Positions 1 to 9,537 of a DNA stretch of 64,000 nt are shown piece by piece. The notes under the pieces were generated by a model. That model did no database searches. It had not been told where the DNA came from and saw only the letters and a program-made list of their open reading frames with translations. The position numbers and the translations under genes are program-made. The DNA comes from Paracoccus onubensis. GTDB lineage: Bacteria > Pseudomonadota > Alphaproteobacteria > Rhodobacterales > Rhodobacteraceae. Location: positions 1 to 64,000 of the forward strand of contig NZ_QZCG01000005.1 in the NCBI RefSeq assembly GCF_003591515.1. The letters are read 5' to 3'. Each line of letters starts with the position of its first letter. The stretch's first letter is position 1.

Positions 1-285
1 GCCCTGCCCGGCCCCGATGCCGATACGATGGCGGCCACCGAGGACATGAGCCCCGAAGAACGTCAGGAGATGATTCAGGGCATGGTTTCGGGGCTGGAAT
101 CGCGGCTGGCCACGCAGGGCGGCTCGCCCGAGGAATGGGCCCGGCTGATCGGCTCGCTTGCGGTGCTGGGACAGACCGACCGCGCAAGCGCGATCTGGGA
201 CGAGGCGCAGGAACGCTTCGGCGCACAGCCCGAAGCCATCGCGCCGATCCGCGAAGCCGCCGAGACGGCAGGGCTGATCGAGTGA
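1..285 (+). CDS. ccmI: Cytochrome c maturation protein CcmI, C-terminal part (gene cut by window start)
   Basis: The reading frame is open from base 1 and ends at TGA 283-285, so only the last 94 codons are visible. They resemble the end of CcmI (CycH), the membrane-anchored TPR protein that presents apocytochrome c to the haem-ligation complex in system I maturation. The visible part has an Asp/Pro/Glu-rich start, then helices with EEWARLIGSL and TDRASAIWDEA patterns typical of its last TPR-like repeats. The call rests on the overall look of this tail. The membrane anchor and first TPRs lie outside the window. Confidence 0.65.
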   Translation, partial: ALPGPDADTMAATEDMSPEERQEMIQGMVSGLESRLATQGGSPEEWARLIGSLAVLGQTDRASAIWDEAQERFGAQPEAIAPIREAAETAGLIE

Positions 286-487
286 TGAGCACTATCGTCG
301 CAGGATTGGCCGGATGTGGCGGGGCCGGTTATGTCCTGATATCGCCGCGATATGATGAAGAAACCGCTGATCGCGATTCCGCACGGAATTGCCTGCATGG
401 CCGTTGCGTCATCGGGGATCGCGTCCTCGGGGCGGTACGATTTCCTTCCCCGGACTTTCCCGACACCCGGAACATGCAGGCGCGGCC

Positions 488-955
488 ATGATCTTTGACG
501 ACATTACCGACATGGCACGGGCCCTGCCCCGGACCGGGGCGCTTGCCGGGCTGGATCTTGGCACCAAGACCATCGGCGTCGCGGTCAGTGACGGCATGCG
601 GCAGATCGCCTCCCCTCTGCGGGTCATCCGGCGGAGGAAATTCACGCTGGACGCCGCCGATCTGCTGGCCATCGTGGCAGAGCGTCGCCTTACCGGTCTG
701 ATCCTTGGCCTGCCCCGCAATATGGACGGAACCGAAGGCCCGCGCGCGCAATCCACCCGCGCCTTCGCCCGGAACCTTTCGGGTCTCACCGACCTGCCCA
801 TCGGGTTCTGGGATGAACGCCTCTCGACCGTGGCGGCCGAGCGGGCCTTGCTGGAAGCCGATACGTCGCGCAAACGCCGCGCCGAGGTCGTGGATCAGGT
901 CGCGGCAGGCTATATCCTGCAAGGTGCCCTGGACCGGTTGCGGAACAGCTATTAG
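488..955 (+). CDS. ruvX: RuvX/YqgF family Holliday-junction-resolvase-like nuclease
   Basis: A 155-residue protein, the usual length for RuvX/YqgF. The N-terminal GLDLGTKTIGVAVSDG segment is the first acidic strand of the RNase H-like fold. LILGLPRNMDGTEG and FWDERLST are the other two conserved blocks, and the last carries the second acidic pair. The family is implicated in pre-16S rRNA 5'-end processing and possibly in junction resolution. An upstream in-frame extension to 389 is open, but the conserved protein begins at MIFDD, so ATG 488 is chosen. It stands alone on the plus strand and is followed by a dispersed repeat copy. Confidence 0.9.
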   Translation: MIFDDITDMARALPRTGALAGLDLGTKTIGVAVSDGMRQIASPLRVIRRRKFTLDAADLLAIVAERRLTGLILGLPRNMDGTEGPRAQSTRAFARNLSGLTDLPIGFWDERLSTVAAERALLEADTSRKRRAEVVDQVAAGYILQGALDRLRNSY

Positions 956-1015
956 GCAAGCCGGGGGTCAGCCCGCCGGCGGCAGGTCTCTCGAAGCTTG
1001 GCGCACCAACAAGCC

Positions 1016-1060
1016 GAGGGCTAGCCTCCGGACCCCCGGGATATTTGCGTGAAGAAGAAA
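1016..1060 (+). repeat. Dispersed intergenic repeat, copy 1
   Basis: This copy lies 3' of ruvX in the same orientation. A short degenerate hairpin (GAGG...CCTC) is followed by a C-rich block and then GGGATATTTGCGTGAAGAAG, a diverged version of the tail shared by ten copies in the window. Confidence 0.7.
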
Positions 1061-1158
1061 CAAGCCGCGAGGCAACCAAAGCCTTTGCCGACGGACGGGC
1101 TTGTATCCGGCGCGGTTATCCTTAGCTTGCCGCCAATTCCGAAGATACGGGGACAGCG

Positions 1159-2217
1159 ATGAAAAGAGTCACACTTGGCGGCAGCGATGTCGAGGTGAGC
1201 GAGATCTGCCTTGGCACCATGACGTTCGGCAACCAGACGGATGAGGCGGACGCCCATGCCCAGCTTGACCGGGCGGCGGCGATCGGCATGACATTCCTTG
1301 ATTGCGCCGAGATGTATCCCGTCAATCCGGTCCGCGCCGAAACCGTGGGTAAATCGGAAGAGATCCTTGGCCGCTGGCTGGCCCGGCCCGGCAATCGGAA
1401 CCGGGTCGAGATCGCCACCAAGATTACCGGCCCCAACCAGAACCTGCGCGACGGCAAACCCTATGACGGTGCGATCATCCGTCAAGCCATCGACAATTCC
1501 CTCAGCCGCCTGCAAACCGACCGGATCGACCTGTATCAACTGCACTGGCCGCTGCGCGGCACCTGGGCCTTCCGCCGGAACTGGGATTTTGATTCCACGG
1601 GCCGCTCGAAACAGCAGGTTCTGGACCACATGGCGGATGTGCTGGAGGCCGTGACCGGCGCGATCGGCGCAGGCAAGCTGCGGGCTTTCGGACTGTCCAA
1701 CGAAACCGCATGGGGGCTGACCCGCTGGTGCGATATGGCCGAGCGGACGGGCGGGCCGCGCGTCGCCTCGATCCAGAACGAATATTCGCTGCTTTACCGG
1801 CTTTACGACACCGATCTGGCCGAAACCGCAAATGCCGAAGAGGTGACTTTGCTGGCCTATTCCCCGCTGGCCGCCGGTTTGCTGAGCGGCAAGTATCAGG
1901 ACGGAGCGATGCCCGAAGGCAGCCGCGCCGCGGTGGATCGCGCCCATGGCGGCCCGGGCCTGCTTGGCGGACGAAAGACCGAAAGGGCGCTGGAGGCGGT
2001 TTCCGCCTATCACGAACTGGCGGCAGAGCATGGCTGGGATCCGGTACACCTTGCCGTCGCATGGCAATTGACGCGGCCCTTCCGGAATATCCCGATCATC
2101 GGTGCGACCAATCTCGAACAGCTTGAACATGGCATCGCGGGTTTCGGCAAAACGCCATCGGAGGAGCTGCGCAAAGCGATCGACGATCTGCACAGGCAAC
2201 ACGGCCTGCCTTACTGA
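1159..2217 (+). CDS. Aldo/keto reductase, Tas-like subfamily
   Basis: A 352-residue NADPH-dependent aldo/keto reductase. The catalytic tetrad is visible: Asp48 and Tyr53 (FLDCAEMY), Lys88 (IATKI) and His129 (YQLHWP). The C-terminal IPIIGATNLEQLE block binds the cofactor phosphate. The MYPVNP context after the catalytic Tyr and the overall length match the Tas (YghZ/YeaE-like) group, which reduces small aldehydes. A GGGGA ribosome site precedes ATG 1159. It is monocistronic, ends convergently to the RND pump gene, and its physiological substrate cannot be read from sequence. Confidence 0.88.
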   Translation: MKRVTLGGSDVEVSEICLGTMTFGNQTDEADAHAQLDRAAAIGMTFLDCAEMYPVNPVRAETVGKSEEILGRWLARPGNRNRVEIATKITGPNQNLRDGKPYDGAIIRQAIDNSLSRLQTDRIDLYQLHWPLRGTWAFRRNWDFDSTGRSKQQVLDHMADVLEAVTGAIGAGKLRAFGLSNETAWGLTRWCDMAERTGGPRVASIQNEYSLLYRLYDTDLAETANAEEVTLLAYSPLAAGLLSGKYQDGAMPEGSRAAVDRAHGGPGLLGGRKTERALEAVSAYHELAAEHGWDPVHLAVAWQLTRPFRNIPIIGATNLEQLEHGIAGFGKTPSEELRKAIDDLHRQHGLPY

Positions 2218-2269
2218 TTTATCGGCCAAAGGGCTACGCCACAGCTGACCGAATTCGCCCCTGCCCCCG

Positions 2270-2327
2270 CTTCTTCATCCAGATATCCCGGGGAGTCGCG
2301 CGCAAGCGCGACGGGGCAGCGCCCCCG
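2270..2327 (-). repeat. Dispersed intergenic repeat, copy 2
   Basis: Read on the minus strand, the GGGGGCGCTGCCCC hairpin is followed by CGCGC/GCGCG palindromic sequence and then CCCCGGGATATCTGGATGAA. It starts about 20 bases after the stop of the RND gene, in the same orientation. Its arrangement is almost identical to the copy between hslV and hslU. Confidence 0.8.
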
Positions 2328-2346
2328 GATCATGGCGAAACGCGCC

Positions 2347-5300
2347 TTATTCCTGCAGCGGGTCCCGGGCGCGGTTCAGGCCCATCCTGCGCGCAACCCA
2401 GCCGAATATCCGCCCCTGACCGCCATGGATAAGCGAAAACAGCGACGGCACGAAAAGCAGCGACAGCAACGTGGACAACAGCAGCCCGCCGATCACCGCA
2501 ATCGCCATCGGGGCGCGGAATTCTCCGCCCTCTCCGGTCGCCAGCGCCGAGGGAACCATGCCGGCGGTCATCGCGATGGTGGTCATCACGATGGGCCGGG
2601 CGCGCTTATGCACCGCATCAAGGATCGCGTTGTATTTATGCGTACCCGCCGCCATCGATGTCAGGGCGAATTCCACCAGCATGATCGAGTTCTTGGTGAC
2701 GATCCCCATCAGCATCAGGAAACCGATCACGACAGCCATGCTGATCGAGTTCCCGGTCAGGAACAGCGCGATGATCGCGCCTCCGATCGCCAGGGGCAGC
2801 GACAGCAGGATGGTCACCGGCGTGATGAAATTATGGAACAGCAGGACCAGCACGATATAGACCAGCATGATCCCTGCGGCCATTGCGGTTGCGAAAGCCT
2901 CGAAAACCTCGGCCATGATCTCGGCATCGCCTGCGGGCTGGATGCTTGTGCCCGGCGGAAGCTCGATCTCCTGTTGCAGCTGCGCGACCTGCGTATTGAC
3001 CGGGCCCAATAACGCGCCACCCGCAAGATTGGCACTGACCGTCGTGCGGAACTCCCTGTCATAGCGCCCGATCTCGGCCGCGCCTGCCGACAGGGTCACA
3101 TCCGCCACCGTATAGATCGGCACCGACCCGGCAGAGCTGGGCACGCGCAGGTTCTGCACCTGCATAAGATCGTTGCGCGATTCTTCGTTCAGGCGCACCA
3201 CGATGGGAATCTGTTCGTCGCCCGCGTTGAACTTGGCCAGATTTTCCTCGTTATCGCCAAGGGTCGCGATCCGCAGGGTTGTCGCCAGATCGCTTGCCGT
3301 CACCCCAAGCTGCGCGGCGATATCGGGTTTCGGCACGATCTGGATTTCGGGGCGTTTCAGGCTCGCCGAGGAGGTCACGCCTTCCAGTGACGGAAGTTTC
3401 TTCATCGCGTCGACCAGCCGTTCGGCGGCAAGCGCGGCGCTTTCCTCCGTTGCGCCCAGAACGCTGATGGTGAAGTCGCTCTGCCCCTCTTCGTTCTGGA
3501 AATTGATGCGCATGTCGGGCATGTCGGCGAGCATGGATTTCAATTCGTCTTCCAGCTCGAACTGGGACCGGTCGCGGGTTTCCTTCTTGCCGTAATTGAT
3601 CATCAGCCGCGCCGAGGTGACATCCGAACCATCGCTATAGGCGAAAAGCGACTGCACCTCGGGCGTATCCGAGATGCGGCCATACATGCGGCGCACGGCA
3701 TCTTCGGTATCCTCGATGGTGGAACCGGGGGGCATCTCGATCTCGATCTGGCTGCGCCCGATATCAGAGGCCGGAATGAATTCGGTCGGCAACAGCGTCG
3801 CCGAAAAGATCGACATCGCGAAAACCCCGAAACCCGCGAACAGGGTCAGCCAGCGATGCCGCATCGTCCAGCGCAGCACCGACATCAGCACGCGCATGAT
3901 CCAGCCATCGGGCTTGTCCGCCGGATGGCTGGCGCCGCGAATGAAATAGGCGGCCAGCATCGGCGTGATGATCCGCGCCACCAATAGCGAGAACAGCACC
4001 GAAACCGCGACGGTCAGGCCGAATTGCTTGAAATACTGCCCCGAAATTCCGCCCATGAAACTAACCGGCGCAAAGACCGCAACGATCGAGAAACTGATCG
4101 CGATCACCGTCAGGCCGATCTCGCTGGCGGCTTCCTCGCTGGCCTCGTAGGGTGGCGATCCCATGCCGATATGGCGCACGATATTCTCGATCTCGACGAT
4201 GGCGTCATCGACCAGAATCCCGGTCACAAGAGTGATCCCCAGAAGGCTGATCCCGTTCAGCGTGAAGCCCAGCCATTGCATGACGAAGAATGTCGGAATG
4301 ATCGACAATGGCAGCGCCACCGCGGCAATCGCCGTGGCCCGCCAGTTGCGCAGGAACAGGAACACCACGATCACGGCCAAAGCCGCGCCCTCATAAAGCG
4401 TATCCATCGCGCTGTGATAGCTTGACGAAGTATAGGTCGTCGCGTCGTCGATCAGGGTGATCCGGGTATTCGGATATTGCTCGCGGATCTCGTCCAGCCG
4501 CGCCTTTGCGCCGTCGCCCGCCGACAGATCCGATTTGCCGGTTGCGCGATAGACGCCGAAGGCCACCACCGGCTGGCCGTCCAGAAGCGCGAAACTGCGC
4601 GCCTCGCTGCCGCCATCGATGATATCGCCAAGCTGATCCAGCCGGATCGTGCGGCCATCGGCAATGGTGACCGGCGTAGCGGCAAGCTGGCCGACCGTTG
4701 CCGCGCCCCCAAGAGCGCGGATCGAATATTCCGTGCTTGCCAGATCGCCGCGGCCGCCGCCCATGTCGATATTGCTGGCCCGAAGCTGGTTCGAGACATC
4801 CGCCGAGGTCAGCCCATGCGCCAGCAACCGATCGGGATCGAGTTCGACCTTGATCTCGCGCTCGGCTCCGCCGATCCGGGTGGTCTTGCCCACGCCGTCC
4901 ACCGTGGAAAGATCACGCCCGATCACGTCATCGACGAATTTCGACAATCCCTCGATGCTCTGGGTCGGATCGCTGACGGCATAGGTCAGGATCGGATATC
5001 CGGTGACATCGACCCGCTGCACGATGGGTTCGCTGATGCTTTCCGGCAGTTCCCCGCGCACATTCGACACTGCGTCCTTGACGTCGTTCACGGCGCGGTC
5101 GCTGTCGGTTTCCAGCTCGAATTCGACGGTGATCGAGGCCATGCTGTCGGTCGCGGTGGAACTGATATGCCGGACGCCGGTGACCGAGGCGATACTGTCC
5201 TCGACCGGCTGGATGACCTGTGTCGTCAGTTCCGACGGGGCCGCGCCCGGCTGGCCGATATCCACGCTGACGATGGGCAGGTCGATATTCGGCATGGCCG

Positions 5301-5403
5301 TGACCGGCAGCTTGAAGAAACTGTAAAGCCCGACGACCAGCAGCACCAGAAAGATCGCGATCGGCGGAACCGGATGCCGGATCGACCAGGTGGACATATT
5401 CAT
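2347..5403 (-). CDS. RND-family efflux transporter, inner-membrane permease
   Basis: A 1018-residue AcrB/HAE-type proton-driven efflux permease. It has the expected twofold design: TM1 at about 12-32, a large periplasmic porter domain, TM2-6, a second porter domain from about 540, and TM8-12 at the end. The proton-relay segment GILVDDAIVEIENIVR in TM4 keeps the Asp-Asp pair. It overlaps the adaptor gene by 4 bases (ATGA), so the two are translationally coupled. No outer-membrane factor gene is adjacent, so a TolC-like channel would have to come from elsewhere. Substrates are not predictable. Confidence 0.93.
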   Translation of the reverse strand: MNMSTWSIRHPVPPIAIFLVLLVVGLYSFFKLPVTAMPNIDLPIVSVDIGQPGAAPSELTTQVIQPVEDSIASVTGVRHISSTATDSMASITVEFELETDSDRAVNDVKDAVSNVRGELPESISEPIVQRVDVTGYPILTYAVSDPTQSIEGLSKFVDDVIGRDLSTVDGVGKTTRIGGAEREIKVELDPDRLLAHGLTSADVSNQLRASNIDMGGGRGDLASTEYSIRALGGAATVGQLAATPVTIADGRTIRLDQLGDIIDGGSEARSFALLDGQPVVAFGVYRATGKSDLSAGDGAKARLDEIREQYPNTRITLIDDATTYTSSSYHSAMDTLYEGAALAVIVVFLFLRNWRATAIAAVALPLSIIPTFFVMQWLGFTLNGISLLGITLVTGILVDDAIVEIENIVRHIGMGSPPYEASEEAASEIGLTVIAISFSIVAVFAPVSFMGGISGQYFKQFGLTVAVSVLFSLLVARIITPMLAAYFIRGASHPADKPDGWIMRVLMSVLRWTMRHRWLTLFAGFGVFAMSIFSATLLPTEFIPASDIGRSQIEIEMPPGSTIEDTEDAVRRMYGRISDTPEVQSLFAYSDGSDVTSARLMINYGKKETRDRSQFELEDELKSMLADMPDMRINFQNEEGQSDFTISVLGATEESAALAAERLVDAMKKLPSLEGVTSSASLKRPEIQIVPKPDIAAQLGVTASDLATTLRIATLGDNEENLAKFNAGDEQIPIVVRLNEESRNDLMQVQNLRVPSSAGSVPIYTVADVTLSAGAAEIGRYDREFRTTVSANLAGGALLGPVNTQVAQLQQEIELPPGTSIQPAGDAEIMAEVFEAFATAMAAGIMLVYIVLVLLFHNFITPVTILLSLPLAIGGAIIALFLTGNSISMAVVIGFLMLMGIVTKNSIMLVEFALTSMAAGTHKYNAILDAVHKRARPIVMTTIAMTAGMVPSALATGEGGEFRAPMAIAVIGGLLLSTLLSLLFVPSLFSLIHGGQGRIFGWVARRMGLNRARDPLQE

Positions 5404-6566
5404 GGCTGATCTGCCTGTTCACCGGCGCCTTCAGCATCCGCGTCCGCAGCAGGCTCGGTACCGGATTCGGCAGTATCCGGATCGGAGGCGCCGTCAACGA
5501 TCTTCACGCTATCCCCATCCCGGAAGAACGCGCCCGAACGGGTGATCACCTGTTCATCCGCGGCAACGCCCTCTATGATTTCGCGCCGGCCGTCCCACAG
5601 CAACCCCGCCCTGACCTGCCGGGACTGGACGACCCCGTCCTTGACCACCTGCACCCGGTCCCCGTCATCATCCGACAGGACCGCCGTCGCCGGGATCGTC
5701 ACGGCCTCGCGCTTTGCGGTGATGACCCAGCCGCTGGCGAACAACCCGCGGCGCAGCCCCGGCACATCGTCCAGCGCGATACGCATCTTGCCCAGCCGCG
5801 TCACCGGATCGACCGAGGCGGGAATCAGCCGCACCTCTCCCGACACCTGTCCCAGCCCGGCTACCGAGATTTGGGCCGGGGCGCCCGGTTGCAGGCTTTG
5901 CAGCGCGGTTTCAATCACTTCGGCGGACATCTCGATCGCGCCATCCGCGATCAGCGTGAAAAGCGGCTCTGTCCCGCCCGACATCGTTCCAAGCGTTGCA
6001 TTCCGCTCGACGATCTGGCCGGTCACCGGTGCGACGATCTCAGTCCGGTCCAGATCAAGCCGGGCAAGCCGGCGCGCGGCTTCGGCCTGTGCAAGCCCGG
6101 CCTGAGCATTGGCTTCGGCGGCAACCGCATCATCCAGCGCCGCCTGCGACGCATTGTTCGAGGCCCGCAGGCTTTGCGCCCGTTTCAATGCGGTTGCGGC
6201 CTGTTTCAACGCAGCCTCGGCCTGCTGATAACCGGCATCGGCCTGCGCAAGCTGCGCCTCCAGAGTGTCGCGCGACAGCCGCGCCAATGGCTGCCCCTTC
6301 TCGACCCGGTCGCCGGCTTCAACCAGAATCTCGGTGATCTCGTGGCCCGTGACCTGCGAATGCACCTGCACCTCTTCGCGCGCCGTCAGCGTGCCGACCA
6401 CCGGCACTCTGGCCTGAACCTCCGATGTCTCGGCGACCGATACGGTGATTGCGGGAATGGCGCGTTCGACGGCAGAATCCGTCGCCTGCTCATCCACCGA
6501 TTCCGCGACGGAAGCGGCGGGGCCGGCCAACCCGGCCAGGAGCATAACGATAAAGAGACCCCGCAT
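5400..6566 (-). CDS. RND efflux periplasmic adaptor (membrane fusion protein)
   Basis: A 388-residue periplasmic adaptor. MRGLFIVMLLAGLAGPAASVA is a signal sequence, so ATG 6566 (preceded by GGCGGACAGG) is preferred over the ATG at 6605. The lipoyl half-motifs (VQVHSQVTGHEITEILVEAGDRVEKGQPLARL) flank a long alanine-rich coiled-coil hairpin at about 95-170. A beta-barrel region and an acidic Ala/Glu/Asp tail follow. It joins the inner-membrane permease to an outer-membrane channel. It overlaps the permease by 4 bases. Confidence 0.92.
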   Translation of the reverse strand: MRGLFIVMLLAGLAGPAASVAESVDEQATDSAVERAIPAITVSVAETSEVQARVPVVGTLTAREEVQVHSQVTGHEITEILVEAGDRVEKGQPLARLSRDTLEAQLAQADAGYQQAEAALKQAATALKRAQSLRASNNASQAALDDAVAAEANAQAGLAQAEAARRLARLDLDRTEIVAPVTGQIVERNATLGTMSGGTEPLFTLIADGAIEMSAEVIETALQSLQPGAPAQISVAGLGQVSGEVRLIPASVDPVTRLGKMRIALDDVPGLRRGLFASGWVITAKREAVTIPATAVLSDDDGDRVQVVKDGVVQSRQVRAGLLWDGRREIIEGVAADEQVITRSGAFFRDGDSVKIVDGASDPDTAESGTEPAADADAEGAGEQADQP

Positions 6567-6660
6567 CCTGTCCGCCTGTAAATCCGCATTAGAATCACGC
6601 AACATAAAGCCGAACGCTTACGTCAACAATCCTGGCATTTTCAAGGAGAGGTGATGAGCC

Positions 6661-7431
6661 TCAGAACCTGACCTTTACCCCCGGAAGATCAAGCGTCTGT
6701 ATCAGATCGCGCAACTCCTGCCGAGCGGCGATATTCGACATGCTGAGAGATTCGGTGCCGATATCCTTCAGATCCAGCAGCGTCAGGCCGCGCGGAAAGA
6801 GTTCCCGGAAAATCACCCGCTCGGAAAACCCGGTGGTGACGCGGAAGCCGATCCTTTTCGACAATGTTTCCAGCGCCCCGCCGACCTTGCGCTTGTTATG
6901 CATGGCCTGCGTGCCAAGTCGATTGCGCAGCACGACCCAATCAATCGGCCCCGCACCGGCCTCTGCCCGCATCTGGCGGGCCGCCCAGACCATCTCGGCA
7001 TAGATCGACGGGCCGATCACCTTGCCCTCGGGCGACATCCGCGCCAGCAGGTCGAAATCGACGAAACTGTCATTCATCGGCGTCATCAGGGTATCGGCCA
7101 GCGTATGCGCCATCTGGCTAAGCCTGGTATGCGAACCGGGGCAGTCCAGCAGGATGAAATCGCATTCCGCCTCGAGCGCCTGCAGCGCCGGGGTCAGCGG
7201 ATCGCTTCCCTCGGCCAGCTCTCCCAGCTGCGGGGTCGGCAGATCCAGTTCCTCGCGCCGGACGAAGGCGCTGCGATTTTCAAGATAACGGCCGAAACTC
7301 CGCTGCCGCACGTCCAGATCCAGGGCTCCGACCTTGTGCCCCATACGCGCAAGCGCCGTCGCCACATGCATCGAGGTCGTCGATTTGCCCGAACCTCCCT
7401 TTTCGTTGCCCACAACGATGATATGCGCCAC
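6661..7431 (-). CDS. mipZ: Division-plane positioning ATPase MipZ (ParA family)
   Basis: A 256-residue ParA-like P-loop ATPase. GNEKGGSGKST near the N-terminus is the deviant Walker A box, LDLDVRQRSFGRY is the A' box, and FILLDCPG is Walker B. The conserved tail VIFRELFPRGLTLLDL is characteristic of alphaproteobacterial MipZ rather than of plasmid or chromosomal ParA. MipZ forms a gradient from the pole-bound ParB/parS complex and inhibits FtsZ polymerisation away from midcell. No parB lies beside it. It is separate from the efflux genes by 94 bases. Confidence 0.92.
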   Translation of the reverse strand: MAHIIVVGNEKGGSGKSTTSMHVATALARMGHKVGALDLDVRQRSFGRYLENRSAFVRREELDLPTPQLGELAEGSDPLTPALQALEAECDFILLDCPGSHTRLSQMAHTLADTLMTPMNDSFVDFDLLARMSPEGKVIGPSIYAEMVWAARQMRAEAGAGPIDWVVLRNRLGTQAMHNKRKVGGALETLSKRIGFRVTTGFSERVIFRELFPRGLTLLDLKDIGTESLSMSNIAARQELRDLIQTLDLPGVKVRF

Positions 7432-7626
7432 CGGCCGCCCCGTTCTGTTTCGCTTTCCGGGCGGAACCTAGCGGCTGCGCAGGGGGAAGAAAAGCTGCCT
7501 TGTCGCATTGGGGCCGCCTTTGATTCCGCGTGGTCCCATATCCCCGGATATCCGCGGCATTCCGGCAAGCGGAACCATTTTCCGGCCGGTTCGTTAAAAG
7601 CAAAACGGCAAGCTGACGGGGACCCC

Positions 7627-8079
7627 ATGACCGGAAAATCGCGCAAAAGCGCCAGACCCAGCCAATCGGGTGACGGCAAGCCCGTCCTGCTATCCGGCGG
7701 AAATCCCCAGATCCCCAAGGGCGACGGCGATGAGCCGGTTCAGGCCTATATCGCCGCAATGCCCGGCTGGAAACGCGAGGCGGGACAAAAACTGGATGGC
7801 CTCATCACCAGAACGGTTCCCCATATCCGCAAGGCCGTCAGATGGAACTCGCCCTTCTACGGGGTCGAAGGCCATGGCTGGATCGTCAGCTATCACTGTT
7901 TCACCAAATATATAAAGATCACATTCTTCAGCGGCACGTCGCTGTCGCCGCTTCCGCCGGTGACATCGAAGGATCCGAATACCCGCTATTTCCATATCCA
8001 CGAGGGCGATCAGCCCGATAGCGAGCAATTGGCAAAGTGGATCAAGCAGGCGTCGGAAATCCCGGGCTGGATTACCTGA
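7627..8079 (+). CDS. DUF1801 domain protein
   Basis: A 150-residue soluble protein. After a basic N-terminal 20 residues it carries the YdhG-like DUF1801 fold: AYIAAMPGWKREAGQKLDGLI, then VRWNSPFYG, the IKITFFSGTSL strand and the terminal LAKWIKQA helix. The family has no assigned biochemical function. It is transcribed away from mipZ. ATG 7627 is taken because the homologous domain starts shortly after it and the upstream open frame runs through mipZ. Confidence 0.8.
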   Translation: MTGKSRKSARPSQSGDGKPVLLSGGNPQIPKGDGDEPVQAYIAAMPGWKREAGQKLDGLITRTVPHIRKAVRWNSPFYGVEGHGWIVSYHCFTKYIKITFFSGTSLSPLPPVTSKDPNTRYFHIHEGDQPDSEQLAKWIKQASEIPGWIT

Positions 8080-8170
8080 GATATCGCGCGACCTTCATGC
8101 CGCCGGTCTGCACGGATGGCCGCGTGTTGCGCGGAATCGGAAACGCCGGTTACGTGCGTCCCGCGATGGC

Positions 8171-8219
8171 CGGGGGCGCTGCCCCCTGGACCCCCGAGGT
8201 ATTTGGACAAAGAAGAAGC
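8171..8219 (+). repeat. Dispersed intergenic repeat, copy 3
   Basis: Well conserved copy: the GGGGGC-GCT-GCCCCC hairpin, GGACCCCCGAGG, then TATTTGGACAAAGAAGAAG. It lies 3' of the DUF1801 gene in the same orientation. The preceding CCCGCGATGGCC is shared with the copy after prfB. Confidence 0.88.
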
Positions 8220-8275
8220 AGAGGGGGAAAGTGATCCGGGCGGGCGCGATCTGACAGGGATATGCTCGCGGCAAA

Positions 8276-9337
8276 TCAGTCAGGCGATATGCGATAGCGG
8301 ATGCCATCATCGCTGGAACTGCGCTTCAGGCGGCCGTCATGAACCAGACGGTTGACATGCGCATGGGCCTCTCCGAATGCGAATCCAAGCTGGAATCCGT
8401 CAAGTGGCCGGCTGAACAGGACCGGAACCAGATCGCCAACCGACAGTTCGGAATCCCCACATGCCCGCAGGATCGTCTCAAGCCGCTGCCGGTGCTGCTC
8501 CTGCAATTCCCCGATCCGCGCATGCAGAGCGCGAAACGGCTTGTGATGGCCCGGCAGCACCAATGTTCCGTCAGGCACCCGGCCCCGCAAATTCTCCAGC
8601 GACCGCAGGTAATGGCCCAAGGGATCGCTTTCGGGGCCGGTCGGATCCACGCTGATATTGGGCGAGATGCGCATCAGCACCTGATCGCCGGCAAGCAACA
8701 GCCCTTCGGCGGCGCAATACAGCATAAGCTGCTCGGGCGCATGGCCGTCACCGGTCAGGATCTCGAATTCCCTGTGGCCAAGCTTTAGCCGGTCTCCGGC
8801 CAGCAGCCGCGTGAATTCCGGCGGCGGCGTTCCGACCAGTTCCCGATAATGTTCCGGCCAGCCCTGCAGGGATTTCGCCTGCGCGGCGGTCATGCCATGC
8901 CGCCGATAATAAGCCGCGTAGAATGCGCGGCCCAGCCGCTCGGGATTGCCACGCAGCGTCAGGCTGGCCAGATAGGCCGAAAGACTGGTGAACAGCCGCA
9001 GATCGTATTCGGCGCAAAGCCAGCCTGCCAGACCGATGTGATCCGGGTGGTGATGCGTGGCGATCAACCGGCTGAAACGCTGCCCCTTCAGCGGTCCTTC
9101 AAGCAATTGCGCGAAGACTGCACGTGTCCTTGCGTCATCGACCCCGGTATCCACGATCGCCCAGCCGTCATCCTCTGCGATCAGGTAGATATTCACGTGA
9201 TCCAGCGCAAAGGGCAATTCGGCCCGCAGCAACAGGATCCCCGGCAGGATTTCGGTGATCCGCGCCTTGGCCGGGTCATCGCTTCCGGTTGCAGCCGCCG
9301 CCGAAGGGGACTCGCAACCGACATTCAGATCAGTCAT
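8276..9337 (-). CDS. Metallo-beta-lactamase-fold hydrolase
   Basis: A 353-residue MBL-fold enzyme. The zinc motif THHHPDHIGL (HxHxDH) is present, with further ligands in GDGHAPEQ, GDQVL and PGHHKPF. About 90 C-terminal residues form a winged-helix-like tail (VGDLVPVLF, AHVNRLVHDGRL) seen in LACTB2/GloB-like relatives. Substrate unknown; candidates are thioesters or glutathione thioesters. ATG 9337 is chosen over an ATG at 9403 because GGAGAGGCAGGAT immediately precedes it. Confidence 0.85.
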   Translation of the reverse strand: MTDLNVGCESPSAAAATGSDDPAKARITEILPGILLLRAELPFALDHVNIYLIAEDDGWAIVDTGVDDARTRAVFAQLLEGPLKGQRFSRLIATHHHPDHIGLAGWLCAEYDLRLFTSLSAYLASLTLRGNPERLGRAFYAAYYRRHGMTAAQAKSLQGWPEHYRELVGTPPPEFTRLLAGDRLKLGHREFEILTGDGHAPEQLMLYCAAEGLLLAGDQVLMRISPNISVDPTGPESDPLGHYLRSLENLRGRVPDGTLVLPGHHKPFRALHARIGELQEQHRQRLETILRACGDSELSVGDLVPVLFSRPLDGFQLGFAFGEAHAHVNRLVHDGRLKRSSSDDGIRYRISPD

Positions 9338-9537
9338 ATCCTGCCTCTCCCGGGATCGCGAAAATGGCGCGCCGACGGTGACGCCCCGCATCGCCGCAAA
9401 CACGGCACGGATCGGCAGCCGGTCCGGTCCATGGGGTTAATACAGATGCCCATCATTCACAAGCTGCTCATGTTCCCCCGAATAATGCGGTCGAGTTCCT
9501 GTCCGGACACGCCTTTGCATCCGCCGGAACATGGCGC

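Noticed and set aside
285..491. A 68-codon open frame starting inside the ccmI stop (TGATG) and ending in ruvX.
   Set aside because: The overlap looks like coupling, but the translated sequence has no regular pattern and ends 3 bases into ruvX; no homologue comes to mind.
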